A stretch of DNA of 42,080 bases from Acetobacteraceae bacterium (lineage in GTDB: Bacteria; Pseudomonadota; Alphaproteobacteria; Acetobacterales; Acetobacteraceae): the NCBI GenBank assembly GCA_025452005.1, contig JANWJK010000207.1, forward strand, positions 1 through 42,080, read 5' to 3'. Both the position numbers and the translations under genes were made by a program. Shown here in pieces: positions 35,015 to 42,080 of the stretch. The notes below the pieces were generated by a model that did no database searches, had not been told where the DNA came from, and saw only the letters and a program-made list of their open reading frames with translations. How positions within the stretch are numbered: the first letter of the stretch is position 1; every line of letters starts with the position of its first letter.

Positions 35015-38000
35015 TTGTCCGTGCAGTTTCGCCGCCTGCGCATCGCCGGGTTCAAGAGCTTCGCCGAACCGGTCAGCGTCGAGATTCACGCGGGCCTTAC
35101 CGGCATCGTCGGCCCGAACGGTTGCGGCAAGTCCAACGTGGTCGAGGCGTTGCGCTGGGCGATGGGCGAGCAGAGCACCCGCTCGATGCGCGCCGGCGAG
35201 ATGGACGATGTGATCTTCGCCGGCACGGCCGGCCGGCCATCACGGAACCTCGCTGAGGTGACGCTCACCCTGGACGACACTGCCGACGCAGTGCCGCCGC
35301 CTTTCAACGAGCAGGCGGAACTGGAGATCATCCGCCGAATCCAACGCGGTTCCGGCAGCGAGTACCGGGTGAACGGCAAGGAGGTGCGGGCCCGCGACGT
35401 GCAGACGCTCTTCGCCGACCTTGCGACCGGCGCGCATGCATCGGGCATGGTGAGCCAGGGGCGGGTGGGCGCCCTGGTCACCGCGCGGCCGGAAGACCGC
35501 CGTGCCGTGCTGGAGGAGGCGGCCGGCATCACCGGACTGCACGCTCGCCGCCACGAGGCGGAGCTGAAGCTGCGCGCTGCCGAGGCGAACCTGGCGCGGG
35601 CGGACGACCTGCGAGGGCAGCTCGAGGTGCAGCTCGGTGCACTGAAGCGGCAGGCGCGGCAGGCGAGCCGCTACCGCAACATCTCGGGTGCGATTCGCCA
35701 GGCAGAGACGGAGCTGTTGGCGATCCAGCGGGCCTGTGCGGCGGTCGTTCGGGCGGAAGCGGAGGCGGCGCTGCACTCAGCGCGCATGGCCGTGGCTGCC
35801 GCGACAGAGGCCGCAACCCAGGCCACGACCCGAGCGTCCGAGGCGGCTGCGGCAATGCCGCCGCTCCGCGCCGCCGAGTCGGACGCCCGCACCGCGCTCG
35901 AGCGGCATCGCGTGGCGCAGGAACAGATCGCGGCCGAGGAGGAGCGCGCCCGCGCAGCGCTGGCCGATGCGACCAGGCGGCTGGGCCAGTTGGGACAGGA
36001 CCTCGGCCACGCGGAGCAGCTTAGGAACGACTCGGAGGTGGCCGAAGCGCGGCTGGCCGCCGAAGATGCTGCTTTGGCCGAGGCCGATTCGGGGCACTCG
36101 GCGCGCGCAGATGCGGCGGAGCAGGCGATCGCGGGTGCGGCGGAAGCGGTCCACCTCGCCGAGGTGGAGGCCAACCGTGCGACCGAAGAGGCGGCGGAAG
36201 CGAATGCGCGCGCCCAGGCGGTGGCGCGGCAGTTGGCGGAGGCCGAACTACGTTGCCGCAGGCTGGACCAGCAGTCTGATGAGGTCCGCGCAGAGCGCGA
36301 CAGGATCGGGACCCAGGCGGTCGATCCCGCGGCACTCAGTGCTGCCTGCGCCGAGCAGGCCGCCACCGAAGACGCCTTGGCGTCGGCGAACCGTTCCCTG
36401 GCGGCCGCCGAGGAGGCCCGCGCGATCACGGGTCCGGCTCTTGCCGCGGCGCGCGAGCAGCAGGCGGCAGCAGACTCTGCGCTGGCCGGGCTGGCCGCCG
36501 AGGCCAACGCCCTCGCTGACGTGCTGGCAGTGAAGGATGGCGAGCGCTGGCCACCGATGGTCGATGCTCTGACCGTCCCTCCTGGGCTGGAGACCGCGCT
36601 GGGGGCGGCGTTGGGCGAGGAATTGACCTCTGCCGCCGACGGAGGCGCGGCGCGGCATTGGCGGGAGCTGCCGCCGTTCGACCCCGCTCCCAAATTGCCA
36701 GGCGGCGTGATGCCCCTGGCAGCGCTGGTGCTCGCACCGCCGGCGCTGGCTCGTGTGCTGTCGCAAACCGGGCTGGTGGACGGAGAGGCGATCGGCGAGG
36801 CAATGCAGGCGGGCCTCGCGCCCGGCCAGGTTCTGGTATCGCGCGACGGCGCTGTCTGGCGCTGGGATGGCTACACAATCCGCGCAGGCACGCCGACTGC
36901 GGCAGCCGTACGGCTGCAGCAGCGCAACCGCCTGTCGCTGCTGCACCGCGACCTCACCGCGGCCCGCGACGAGGCTGCTGCTTTGCATCATTCGTGCGCC
37001 GCCGCGGCCGAGGCCGATCAGGCCGCAGTGGCGGCTGAGCAGCAGGCGCGCGCCGGCCGGGGACAAGCCGAACACGACCTGGAGCGGGCGCGTGCGGCCT
37101 GCCAGCAACTCCGGGCACAGGCTGCGGAGGTCGCCGCACGGCTTGCCGCCACCGACACGCGCATCGGGCACCTGACTGTCGAGTGCGAGGATGCAAACGC
37201 CGCTCTCGCACAGGCACGCGACGCGCGCAGCGCGCTACCCGATCTGGACGCGCTGCGCGCAGCGGTGGAGGCCGCCCGCGCCGCGCTGGCAGTGGCCCGG
37301 GCGGCTGATGCGGTGACGCGGGGCGAACGGGAGATGCTGGCTCGCGAACATGCCGTGCGCACCGCGCGGCGCTCCGCGATCGGCGCAGAACGCGCCGCTT
37401 GGGCACAGCGCGCCGTGGATGCCGGGCGCAGAGTGGCGGACCTGGCCGAGCGCCGGGGCACCGCCGAAGCGGAGCATGCGCTCCTGCGAGCCGCACCCGG
37501 GCAGATTGCGGCACGGCGTGCCGAGGCACTTGACGCGCTGGAAAGGGCGGAGGCGGCGCATCGAGCCGCGGCTGACGACCTCGCCACGGCCAATCAACGA
37601 TCCGCCGACGCGGATCGCGCTGCGCGGGTCGCCGAGACCTCGCTGGGCGCCGCGCGAGAGGATGCCGTGCGGGCGGAGGGCATGACGGCGCAGGCCGAGC
37701 ATGCCTGGACCGCGGTGCAGGAGCGGATCGCCGAACGCCTGGGACCAAATCCGGCGATGCCCGACCCGCCGGCGGAGCTTTCGCCGGAAACGGAGGAAAA
37801 GGCTCGCCGCCGCCTCGAGCGTCTCCTGAAAGAACGCGAGGAGATGGGGCCGGTGAACCTGCGCGCAGACGTGGAGGCGGATGCGGTCGAGAAGCAGATC
37901 GCTGGCATCGCCTCCGAACGCCAGGAACTGACCACGGCGATCGCCAAGCTGCGCGGCTCGATCGGCCACCTGAACCGCGAAGGCCGCGAGCGACTCGGCA

Positions 38001-38485
38001 CGGTGTTCGAGCAGATCGACCGCAACTTCCAGGCACTGTTCACCCGGATGTTTGGCGGCGGCAAGGCGCATCTCGCGCTTGTCGGGTCCGACGATCCGCT
38101 GGAGGCGGGGCTGGAAATCTACGTGCAGCCGCCTGGAAAGAAGCTGGGGACGCTGTCGCTGCTGTCGGGTGGTGAGCAGGCGCTGACCGCACTGTCGCTG
38201 ATCTTCGCGGTGTTCCGCTGCAATCCGGCGCCGGTGTGTGTGCTGGACGAAGTGGACGCGCCGCTGGACGATGCGAATGTCGAACGGTTCTGCACGCTGC
38301 TGGAGGACATGGCGCGGGAGACCGAGACGCGGTTCCTGGTGGTGACGCACCATCCTCTGACCATGGCGCGGATGGACCGTCTGTATGGTGTGACGATGCA
38401 GGAGCGCGGCGTGTCGCGGCTGCTGTCGGTGGATCTGCAACGGGCGGCGGAGCTTGCCGAGCCGCCGCGGCTGGCAGCGGAATAA
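35015..38485 (+). CDS. smc: chromosome segregation protein SMC (TTG start)
   Basis: SMC dimers with ScpA and ScpB organise and separate sister chromosomes. The 1156-residue protein has the N-terminal ATPase half with Walker A GPNGCGKSN at residues 33-41, a long Ala/Glu/Arg coiled coil, a hinge at about 508-640 (DGERWPPMVDALTVPPGLET to AVRLQQRNRL), a second coil, and the C-terminal ATPase half with signature SLLSGGEQALTALSL and Walker B VCVLDEVDAPLDDANVE. The start is TTG at 35015, with GGAGGA six bases upstream; the GTG at 35021 is the alternative. The two DsbA-like genes sit immediately upstream. Confidence 0.97.
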   Translation: MSVQFRRLRIAGFKSFAEPVSVEIHAGLTGIVGPNGCGKSNVVEALRWAMGEQSTRSMRAGEMDDVIFAGTAGRPSRNLAEVTLTLDDTADAVPPPFNEQAELEIIRRIQRGSGSEYRVNGKEVRARDVQTLFADLATGAHASGMVSQGRVGALVTARPEDRRAVLEEAAGITGLHARRHEAELKLRAAEANLARADDLRGQLEVQLGALKRQARQASRYRNISGAIRQAETELLAIQRACAAVVRAEAEAALHSARMAVAAATEAATQATTRASEAAAAMPPLRAAESDARTALERHRVAQEQIAAEEERARAALADATRRLGQLGQDLGHAEQLRNDSEVAEARLAAEDAALAEADSGHSARADAAEQAIAGAAEAVHLAEVEANRATEEAAEANARAQAVARQLAEAELRCRRLDQQSDEVRAERDRIGTQAVDPAALSAACAEQAATEDALASANRSLAAAEEARAITGPALAAAREQQAAADSALAGLAAEANALADVLAVKDGERWPPMVDALTVPPGLETALGAALGEELTSAADGGAARHWRELPPFDPAPKLPGGVMPLAALVLAPPALARVLSQTGLVDGEAIGEAMQAGLAPGQVLVSRDGAVWRWDGYTIRAGTPTAAAVRLQQRNRLSLLHRDLTAARDEAAALHHSCAAAAEADQAAVAAEQQARAGRGQAEHDLERARAACQQLRAQAAEVAARLAATDTRIGHLTVECEDANAALAQARDARSALPDLDALRAAVEAARAALAVARAADAVTRGEREMLAREHAVRTARRSAIGAERAAWAQRAVDAGRRVADLAERRGTAEAEHALLRAAPGQIAARRAEALDALERAEAAHRAAADDLATANQRSADADRAARVAETSLGAAREDAVRAEGMTAQAEHAWTAVQERIAERLGPNPAMPDPPAELSPETEEKARRRLERLLKEREEMGPVNLRADVEADAVEKQIAGIASERQELTTAIAKLRGSIGHLNREGRERLGTVFEQIDRNFQALFTRMFGGGKAHLALVGSDDPLEAGLEIYVQPPGKKLGTLSLLSGGEQALTALSLIFAVFRCNPAPVCVLDEVDAPLDDANVERFCTLLEDMARETETRFLVVTHHPLTMARMDRLYGVTMQERGVSRLLSVDLQRAAELAEPPRLAAE

Positions 38486-38520
38486 GGCGGGAGGACAATC
38501 TCCGTTGTACTCTGCCCAAC

Positions 38521-39687
38521 TCATGGACGACGCAACCCGGCTTCGCGCATCAGCGGGATGACTTCTCGGCCGAAGAATTCAAGATCGGGCAGATAGTCGA
38601 AGAAATTCACCTGCACGCCGTCGCAGCCAGCCGCCTGCAACCTGATGAACCATTCCACGATCTGTGTCGGCGTGCCGACCAAGTGGACGTTGCCACCGAT
38701 CACCCACTGAGACCGGCTGTGGCCACGCCACGACGCGGTGTCACTGCTTTGGAAGGTTCGCACGAAATTGTCGGCGGCGACCGTGTCTTCGTTCTCGAGA
38801 ATGGCAGCGTAGGCCGCCCGCGCCTCCCTCTCGGTGGGACGACAGATCACGTGAGGATTGATGATCGTCCTGACCTCGCGCCGGTATTGGCGGGCGATGC
38901 CCTTGATACGCGCGTTGTGGGCGGGAAGGGCCTCGCAAGCCTGTGCCGGATCGGCGCCGGCCGGGCTGGTAATGAAAATAAGGTCGGAGTGCTTCGCCGC
39001 GTACTCGAGACCGGCAACGGATGATGCGGCGTTGACCAAGAACGGGCGCCGCTGTCCCGGCTTCGGCGCCAGGAAGGCACGCTCGGTCTTCCAGAATTGT
39101 CCGTCGAAGCTGAGCTCTTCGTCTGCCGTCCAAAGCCACTCCATGATGGTGGTGAACTCATCTGCCATCACATAGCGGCGGTCGTGCTCGATCGGCTCGA
39201 GCCCGAACATGCGGTACTCGCTCGGCTTGTAGCCGGTGACCACATTGATACCCCAGCGTCCACCGCTGATGTGGTCCATGGCGGCGCCGAACTTCGCGAG
39301 GTGCAGAGGATGCCACGCGTAAAGGACGTGGACGGTGTTGATCAGCACGATCGACCTGGTCAGCGACGCGAGGGCGGCATTGGCGATGATCGGGTCCACC
39401 TCATGCTCGCGAAATCGCATTTCGCCGCCATAGCCGCCTTTGCCGAGCCATTGCGCGAGTCCGAACGCCAGGTCGAAGCCGAACTGTTCCGCCAGCGTCG
39501 TGCAGCGGGCAATGTAGTCGAACGTCCATGACGTGGAACGCGGTGCATTCGACGGGCTCCATGCACCCTCCTGCATGGGCAAGAACAGGCCCAGCAGGAG
39601 CTTGTGGTCGGCGAGCCGGCTGAGCGGCGACGGGACCGGTGGCACGCCCTGTGCCAACGCATCGGCGAGGGTTTGTTGACTGGCCAT
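38521..39687 (-). CDS. LLM class FMN-dependent monooxygenase (RutA/SfnG-like)
   Basis: The 388-residue luciferase-like monooxygenase has a TIM-barrel. It has LLLGLFLPMQEGAWSPSNAP near the N-terminus, ISGGRWGINVVTGYKPSEYR in the centre, AGADPAQACEALPAHNARIK and GTPTQIVEWFIRLQAAGCDG in the C-terminal half. The NVVTG-x-x-x-SEY segment is shared by RutA, dimethylsulfone monooxygenase SfnG and alkanesulfonate-type enzymes, which use reduced FMN and O2. No flavin reductase or Rut/Ssu gene is adjacent, so the substrate is open. The ATG at 39687 has a CAGGAG site; the longer reading to 39927 lacks family similarity. It is divergent from the PRC-barrel gene. Confidence 0.87.
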   Translation of the reverse strand: MASQQTLADALAQGVPPVPSPLSRLADHKLLLGLFLPMQEGAWSPSNAPRSTSWTFDYIARCTTLAEQFGFDLAFGLAQWLGKGGYGGEMRFREHEVDPIIANAALASLTRSIVLINTVHVLYAWHPLHLAKFGAAMDHISGGRWGINVVTGYKPSEYRMFGLEPIEHDRRYVMADEFTTIMEWLWTADEELSFDGQFWKTERAFLAPKPGQRRPFLVNAASSVAGLEYAAKHSDLIFITSPAGADPAQACEALPAHNARIKGIARQYRREVRTIINPHVICRPTEREARAAYAAILENEDTVAADNFVRTFQSSDTASWRGHSRSQWVIGGNVHLVGTPTQIVEWFIRLQAAGCDGVQVNFFDYLPDLEFFGREVIPLMREAGLRRP

Positions 39688-39797
39688 ACGACGCTCCTGC
39701 GCTGCTGGAGACGACCTTGTCTCTGCTGATGCCCTCGTGTCCGGGCCCTTGCGCACTGGGCGCCGGCGGGCGAAGCGCGTAAGCCTGCGATGGTCGT

Positions 39798-40283
39798 ATG
39801 GAGTACGCAACCGTGTCGCACACCCGAATCTTGCCCTGCTTCGCGATGCTGGCCGGCGTGACGTTGACGACCGCGGCCCCGGCGCAACAGACGGCGCCTC
39901 CCCCGGTTGTGCAGCCCGGTAACCCACCGGCTACGGAACCCGTCGCCCCGCCAGTTGTTCGGGCAGAGCAGGTAGCGCCGGTGGAACTGACCGGGCTGAT
40001 GGGCCACCCCGTGGTCGGCGCCGGTGGAGCCGAGTTGGGGCGCATCGTCGATCTGCTGGCGGATGGTCAGGGGAAGGTGCGCGCGGTGGTGGTGGATGTC
40101 GGCGGTTTCATGGGCGTGGGTAACCGGAAGGTCGCCGTGGCCTGGTCGGCGCTTCGATTCGCGCCTGGCGACAAGGGACCGGTCATGTCGATCGTTATTC
40201 CACCAGACCGGATCAAGAGCTGGGCAGACTATATCGTCGGCCGCCCCGTGGCGATATTGGGCGCCCCCGACGATGTCGAATAA
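39798..40283 (+). CDS. exported PRC-barrel domain protein
   Basis: The 161-residue protein has a signal peptide (RILPCFAMLAGVTLTTAAPA, cut near AQQ), a proline-rich spacer (about 31-55), and a PRC-barrel fold: LTGLMGHPVVGAGGAELGRI, VDLLADGQGKVRAVVVDVGG, FMGVGNRKVAVAWSALRF. PRC-barrels bind protein or RNA partners; exported forms are frequent in alphaproteobacteria and are often stress-linked, but the function is unknown. The stop is 8 bases before the next ATG, so it is probably cotranscribed with the MFS gene. No clear ribosome site precedes the ATG at 39798. Confidence 0.82.
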   Translation: MEYATVSHTRILPCFAMLAGVTLTTAAPAQQTAPPPVVQPGNPPATEPVAPPVVRAEQVAPVELTGLMGHPVVGAGGAELGRIVDLLADGQGKVRAVVVDVGGFMGVGNRKVAVAWSALRFAPGDKGPVMSIVIPPDRIKSWADYIVGRPVAILGAPDDVE

Positions 40284-40291
40284 ACTCCCCT

Positions 40292-41512
40292 ATGGCATCG
40301 CACCGCGCGTCGCGTGGACTGGACTGGCTATTCTTCTTCGTCGCGGATCTTCAGACGGGGTTTGGGCCGTTCATCGCGGTCTATCTGACCGCCCACGGCT
40401 GGACGCAGGCTGATCTGGGGATTGCGCTCGGCGTCGGATCGGCGTCGGCGATGCTCGCGCAGGTGCCGGCTGGGGCGCTGGTGGACGTGCTGCGCAGCAA
40501 GGCCTCGGCATCAGCGATCGCGCTGGTCGGGATCTGCGCGAGTGCGGGGTTGATGGCATGGTCATCGGCGTTCTGGTGGGTACTGTTGGCCCAGGCGATG
40601 CACGGCTTCGCCAGCTGCATGCTCGGCCCGGCGCTCGCCGCGCTGACGCTGGCCCTGGTCAGCCGAGCAGCGGTGGCAGAGCGGCTTGGGCGCAATGCGC
40701 GGTTCTCGGCGATCGGCACGGCGGTTGGCGCCATGCTTATGGGGGCGTGTGGGACCTGGGTGTCGACCCAGGCGGTGTTCTGGTTGGCAGCGCTGCTGTG
40801 CGTGCCGGCGGTGCTCTCGCTGTTGTCGCTGGCGAGACACATCACGATGCCCACAGCGACGGAGGTTCCGGGATCGATGGTCGTCCGCGAGGCGATCCGT
40901 GGCGTGCTGCTGGAGCGGCGGTTGGCCACGTATCTCGGGTGCACCCTGCTGTTCCATCTGGCCAACGCGGCAATGCTGCCGCTGGCGGGTGTGGAGATCA
41001 CCAAAAGAGCAAATACCGAAGCCAGCCTTATCATCGCCGCATGCATTTTGGTGCCGCAGTTCATAGTCGCGCTGGTTTCGCCGCTGGCGGGGCGGTCGGC
41101 GCAGCGATGGGGCAGGCGTTGGGTGCTCCTCGTGGGGTTCAGCGCGTTGCCGCTGCGGGCGGGGCTGCTGGCGATGGTTGCGGATCCGCTGTGGATTATT
41201 CCTGTGCAGGCACTGGACGGACTGAGCGGTGCGGCCTTCGGGGTAATCACGCCGCTCGTGGTGGCCGACATTTCCGGGCGCGGCGGTCGGTTCAGTCTGC
41301 GCATAGGTATATTGGGATTGGCGATCGCGGCTGCAGCGACGGTGAGCAATACGGTGGCGGGGGCCGTTGCCAGCAACCTGGGGACACCGACTGCGTTCAT
41401 CGCACTGGCGTTCGCCGGCATGTGCGCCGTGACGATGGTGGGGTTCGCTATGCCGGAGACCCGGCCCGTGATTCGGAGCACAGGCGAGGCCGGCGATGCC
41501 AGAGCGGCTTGA
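40292..41512 (+). CDS. MFS transporter
   Basis: The 406-residue inner-membrane protein has about 12 hydrophobic segments. The first begins DWLFFFVADLQTGFGPFIAV; the loop after the second (PAGALVDVLRSKASASAIAL) corresponds to MFS motif A, and the second half has a similar PLAGRSAQRWGRRWVLLVGF. It is shorter than the transporter at 4033 and lacks the PESPRWLE sugar-porter motif, so it belongs to another MFS branch, perhaps drug or metabolite export. It follows the PRC-barrel gene by 8 bases. The substrate is unknown. Confidence 0.85.
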   Translation: MASHRASRGLDWLFFFVADLQTGFGPFIAVYLTAHGWTQADLGIALGVGSASAMLAQVPAGALVDVLRSKASASAIALVGICASAGLMAWSSAFWWVLLAQAMHGFASCMLGPALAALTLALVSRAAVAERLGRNARFSAIGTAVGAMLMGACGTWVSTQAVFWLAALLCVPAVLSLLSLARHITMPTATEVPGSMVVREAIRGVLLERRLATYLGCTLLFHLANAAMLPLAGVEITKRANTEASLIIAACILVPQFIVALVSPLAGRSAQRWGRRWVLLVGFSALPLRAGLLAMVADPLWIIPVQALDGLSGAAFGVITPLVVADISGRGGRFSLRIGILGLAIAAAATVSNTVAGAVASNLGTPTAFIALAFAGMCAVTMVGFAMPETRPVIRSTGEAGDARAA

Positions 41513-41589
41513 AGTGGGCCTGGAGCACGACGCCGACCTCGCAGCCAATGCGGCAGGCGCGGGTCACTGCGACAACTCCCCGGCGCGTG

Positions 41590-41949
41590 TCACCGCTGGG
41601 CATGGCCGTCATTGTAATTGGTCGACGGCGGATAGACGTATCCGGGTGGTGCGGATGCTGGATAACGTTGCCACGACTGCCCGTCGCCAGCCGGCCCGGC
41701 CGCGGGACTGCTCATCGCCACGTTAATGGCCTGCATGGCTCTCGTGGGGTTGCCTTGGTCGAGCGAGCGGATCGCATCGCCGATTCGGGTTGCTGCCACG
41801 TTGCCACCCTGGGCTGTCGGTTGATCTGGGGCAACCGGCTGCAACACCATCTGTGTCTGTAGGCGCACTAGCAGGTTCCGTGCTTCCTCGGTCCGACCGT
41901 ACGCCAGCAGTTGCCGCGCGGTCATCAGGTTCGCCGCTGGCGATGGCAT
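41590..41949 (-). CDS. small hypothetical protein, probably truncated at its 5' end by an IS element
   Basis: The 119-residue reading frame gives MTARQLLAYGRTEEARNLLV, then RLQTQMVLQPVAPDQPTAQG and IGDAIRSLDQGNPTRAMQAI, and a Pro/Tyr-rich tail. It has two helical, TPR-like stretches but no family that I recognise with confidence. The ATG at 41949 lies six bases from the outer end of an IS3-type element, with no ribosome site or signal peptide. The native protein probably had more N-terminal residues (an export signal would be typical), now replaced by the insertion. Whether it is still expressed is doubtful. Confidence 0.55.
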   Translation of the reverse strand: MPSPAANLMTARQLLAYGRTEEARNLLVRLQTQMVLQPVAPDQPTAQGGNVAATRIGDAIRSLDQGNPTRAMQAINVAMSSPAAGPAGDGQSWQRYPASAPPGYVYPPSTNYNDGHAQR

Positions 41950-41954
41950 CGGGG

Positions 41955-42080
41955 TGAGGTGGCCCGGTTTTATGGGACAGTTTGGCGGCTTTGCTAAGCT
42001 TGGTTCTGGTTCACGTCAGGCCGCCAATCTCGTTTCGTCGTCCGCTCTGGTGCCGATTGCGCCATACGCCTCGTCCGGTG
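41955..42080 (-). mobile_element. end of an IS3-family insertion sequence (runs off the window)
   Basis: The outer end reads TGAGGTGGCCCGGTTTTATG inward from 41955. The TG start fits the TG...CA termini of IS3-family elements. The transposase stop lies about 60 bases inside this end. Only one end is visible, so the matching inverted repeat and the target-site duplication cannot be checked. Confidence 0.6.
42016..42080 (-). CDS. IS3-family transposase OrfB, C-terminal fragment (cut by window edge)
   Basis: On the minus strand the last 20 codons before the TGA at 42016-42018 read PDEAYGAIGTRADDETRLAA. The codon before ends in CA, which fits a Thr (TPDEAY), the usual C-terminal TP-[DE]-x-x-Y of IS3-family integrase-type transposases after the DDE core. 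The rest lies outside the window. The short length limits certainty. Confidence 0.6.
   Translation of the reverse strand, partial: PDEAYGAIGTRADDETRLAA

Noticed and set aside
41496-41726. 76-codon plus-strand frame after the MFS transporter
   Set aside because: It overlaps the end of the transporter and the small minus-strand gene, with no ribosome site or recognisable sequence.
1-42080. CRISPR arrays, tRNA or rRNA genes, phage or toxin-antitoxin modules
   Set aside because: No regularly spaced repeats, tRNA-like cloverleaf regions, rRNA stretches or recognisable phage or toxin genes were found by eye.

Overview
The window is GC-rich, densely coding chromosomal DNA from an alphaproteobacterium, probably Acetobacteraceae/Rhodospirillales. 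The support is the mutY-DUF721-dsbA-smc order, the MmcB-type nuclease, PilZ-tailed chemoreceptors, a Hint-domain beta-helix protein of a kind frequent in Acetobacteraceae, and many ATGA/GTGA gene overlaps. I assign no genus. I see no rRNA, tRNA, CRISPR array or prophage. No stretch without a gene exceeds 300 bases; the longest gaps, at 165-199 bases, are described below.

Region 1 (1-6469) is housekeeping and repair: a cut DUF29 gene, rarA, a minus-strand phhB-mmcB-S10 peptidase unit, and a plus-strand MFS transporter - zincin - YedK/HMCES unit. Region 2 (6470-11600) holds a dispersed palindromic repeat, a cupin-fold protein, a methyltransferase overlapping or nearly overlapping a kynureninase-like PLP enzyme, a flavin-dependent acyl-CoA dehydrogenase-fold oxidoreductase that looks leaderless, a long perfect inverted repeat, and a D-2-hydroxyacid dehydrogenase. 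Region 3 (11734-17470) has a chemoreceptor, a UbiH-family hydroxylase and ftsK. Region 4 (17638-22649) is a same-strand set of aldo/keto reductase, ThDP enzyme, enolase-superfamily enzyme and CtBP-like dehydrogenase. It looks like a catabolic route for a sugar acid or hydroxyacid whose substrate cannot be read from sequence.

Region 5 (22656-30010), all minus strand, is a chemosensory island: an ankyrin-type protein, a chemoreceptor with a C-terminal PilZ domain, a second chemoreceptor broken by a one-base insertion, a stand-alone periplasmic Cache protein just upstream of it, and a third chemoreceptor with a PilZ domain. A beta-helix/Hint protein is transcribed divergently. With the receptor at 11734 there are four chemoreceptor genes in 42 kb but no cheA, cheW, cheR or cheB here, so signalling must pass to a kinase cluster elsewhere. 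PilZ tails on two receptors suggest input from cyclic di-GMP.

Region 6 (32165-38485) is mutY facing away from DUF721/DciA, two tandem DsbA-like thioredoxins and smc. Region 7 (38521-42080) has a luciferase-like monooxygenase, a PRC-barrel protein with an MFS transporter, and a small gene apparently cut at its 5' side by an IS3-type insertion sequence whose transposase runs off the window.

Most of the window is ordinary. The parts most worth following are the PilZ/Cache chemoreceptor island, the region 4 catabolic set, the beta-helix/Hint protein and the inverted repeats.
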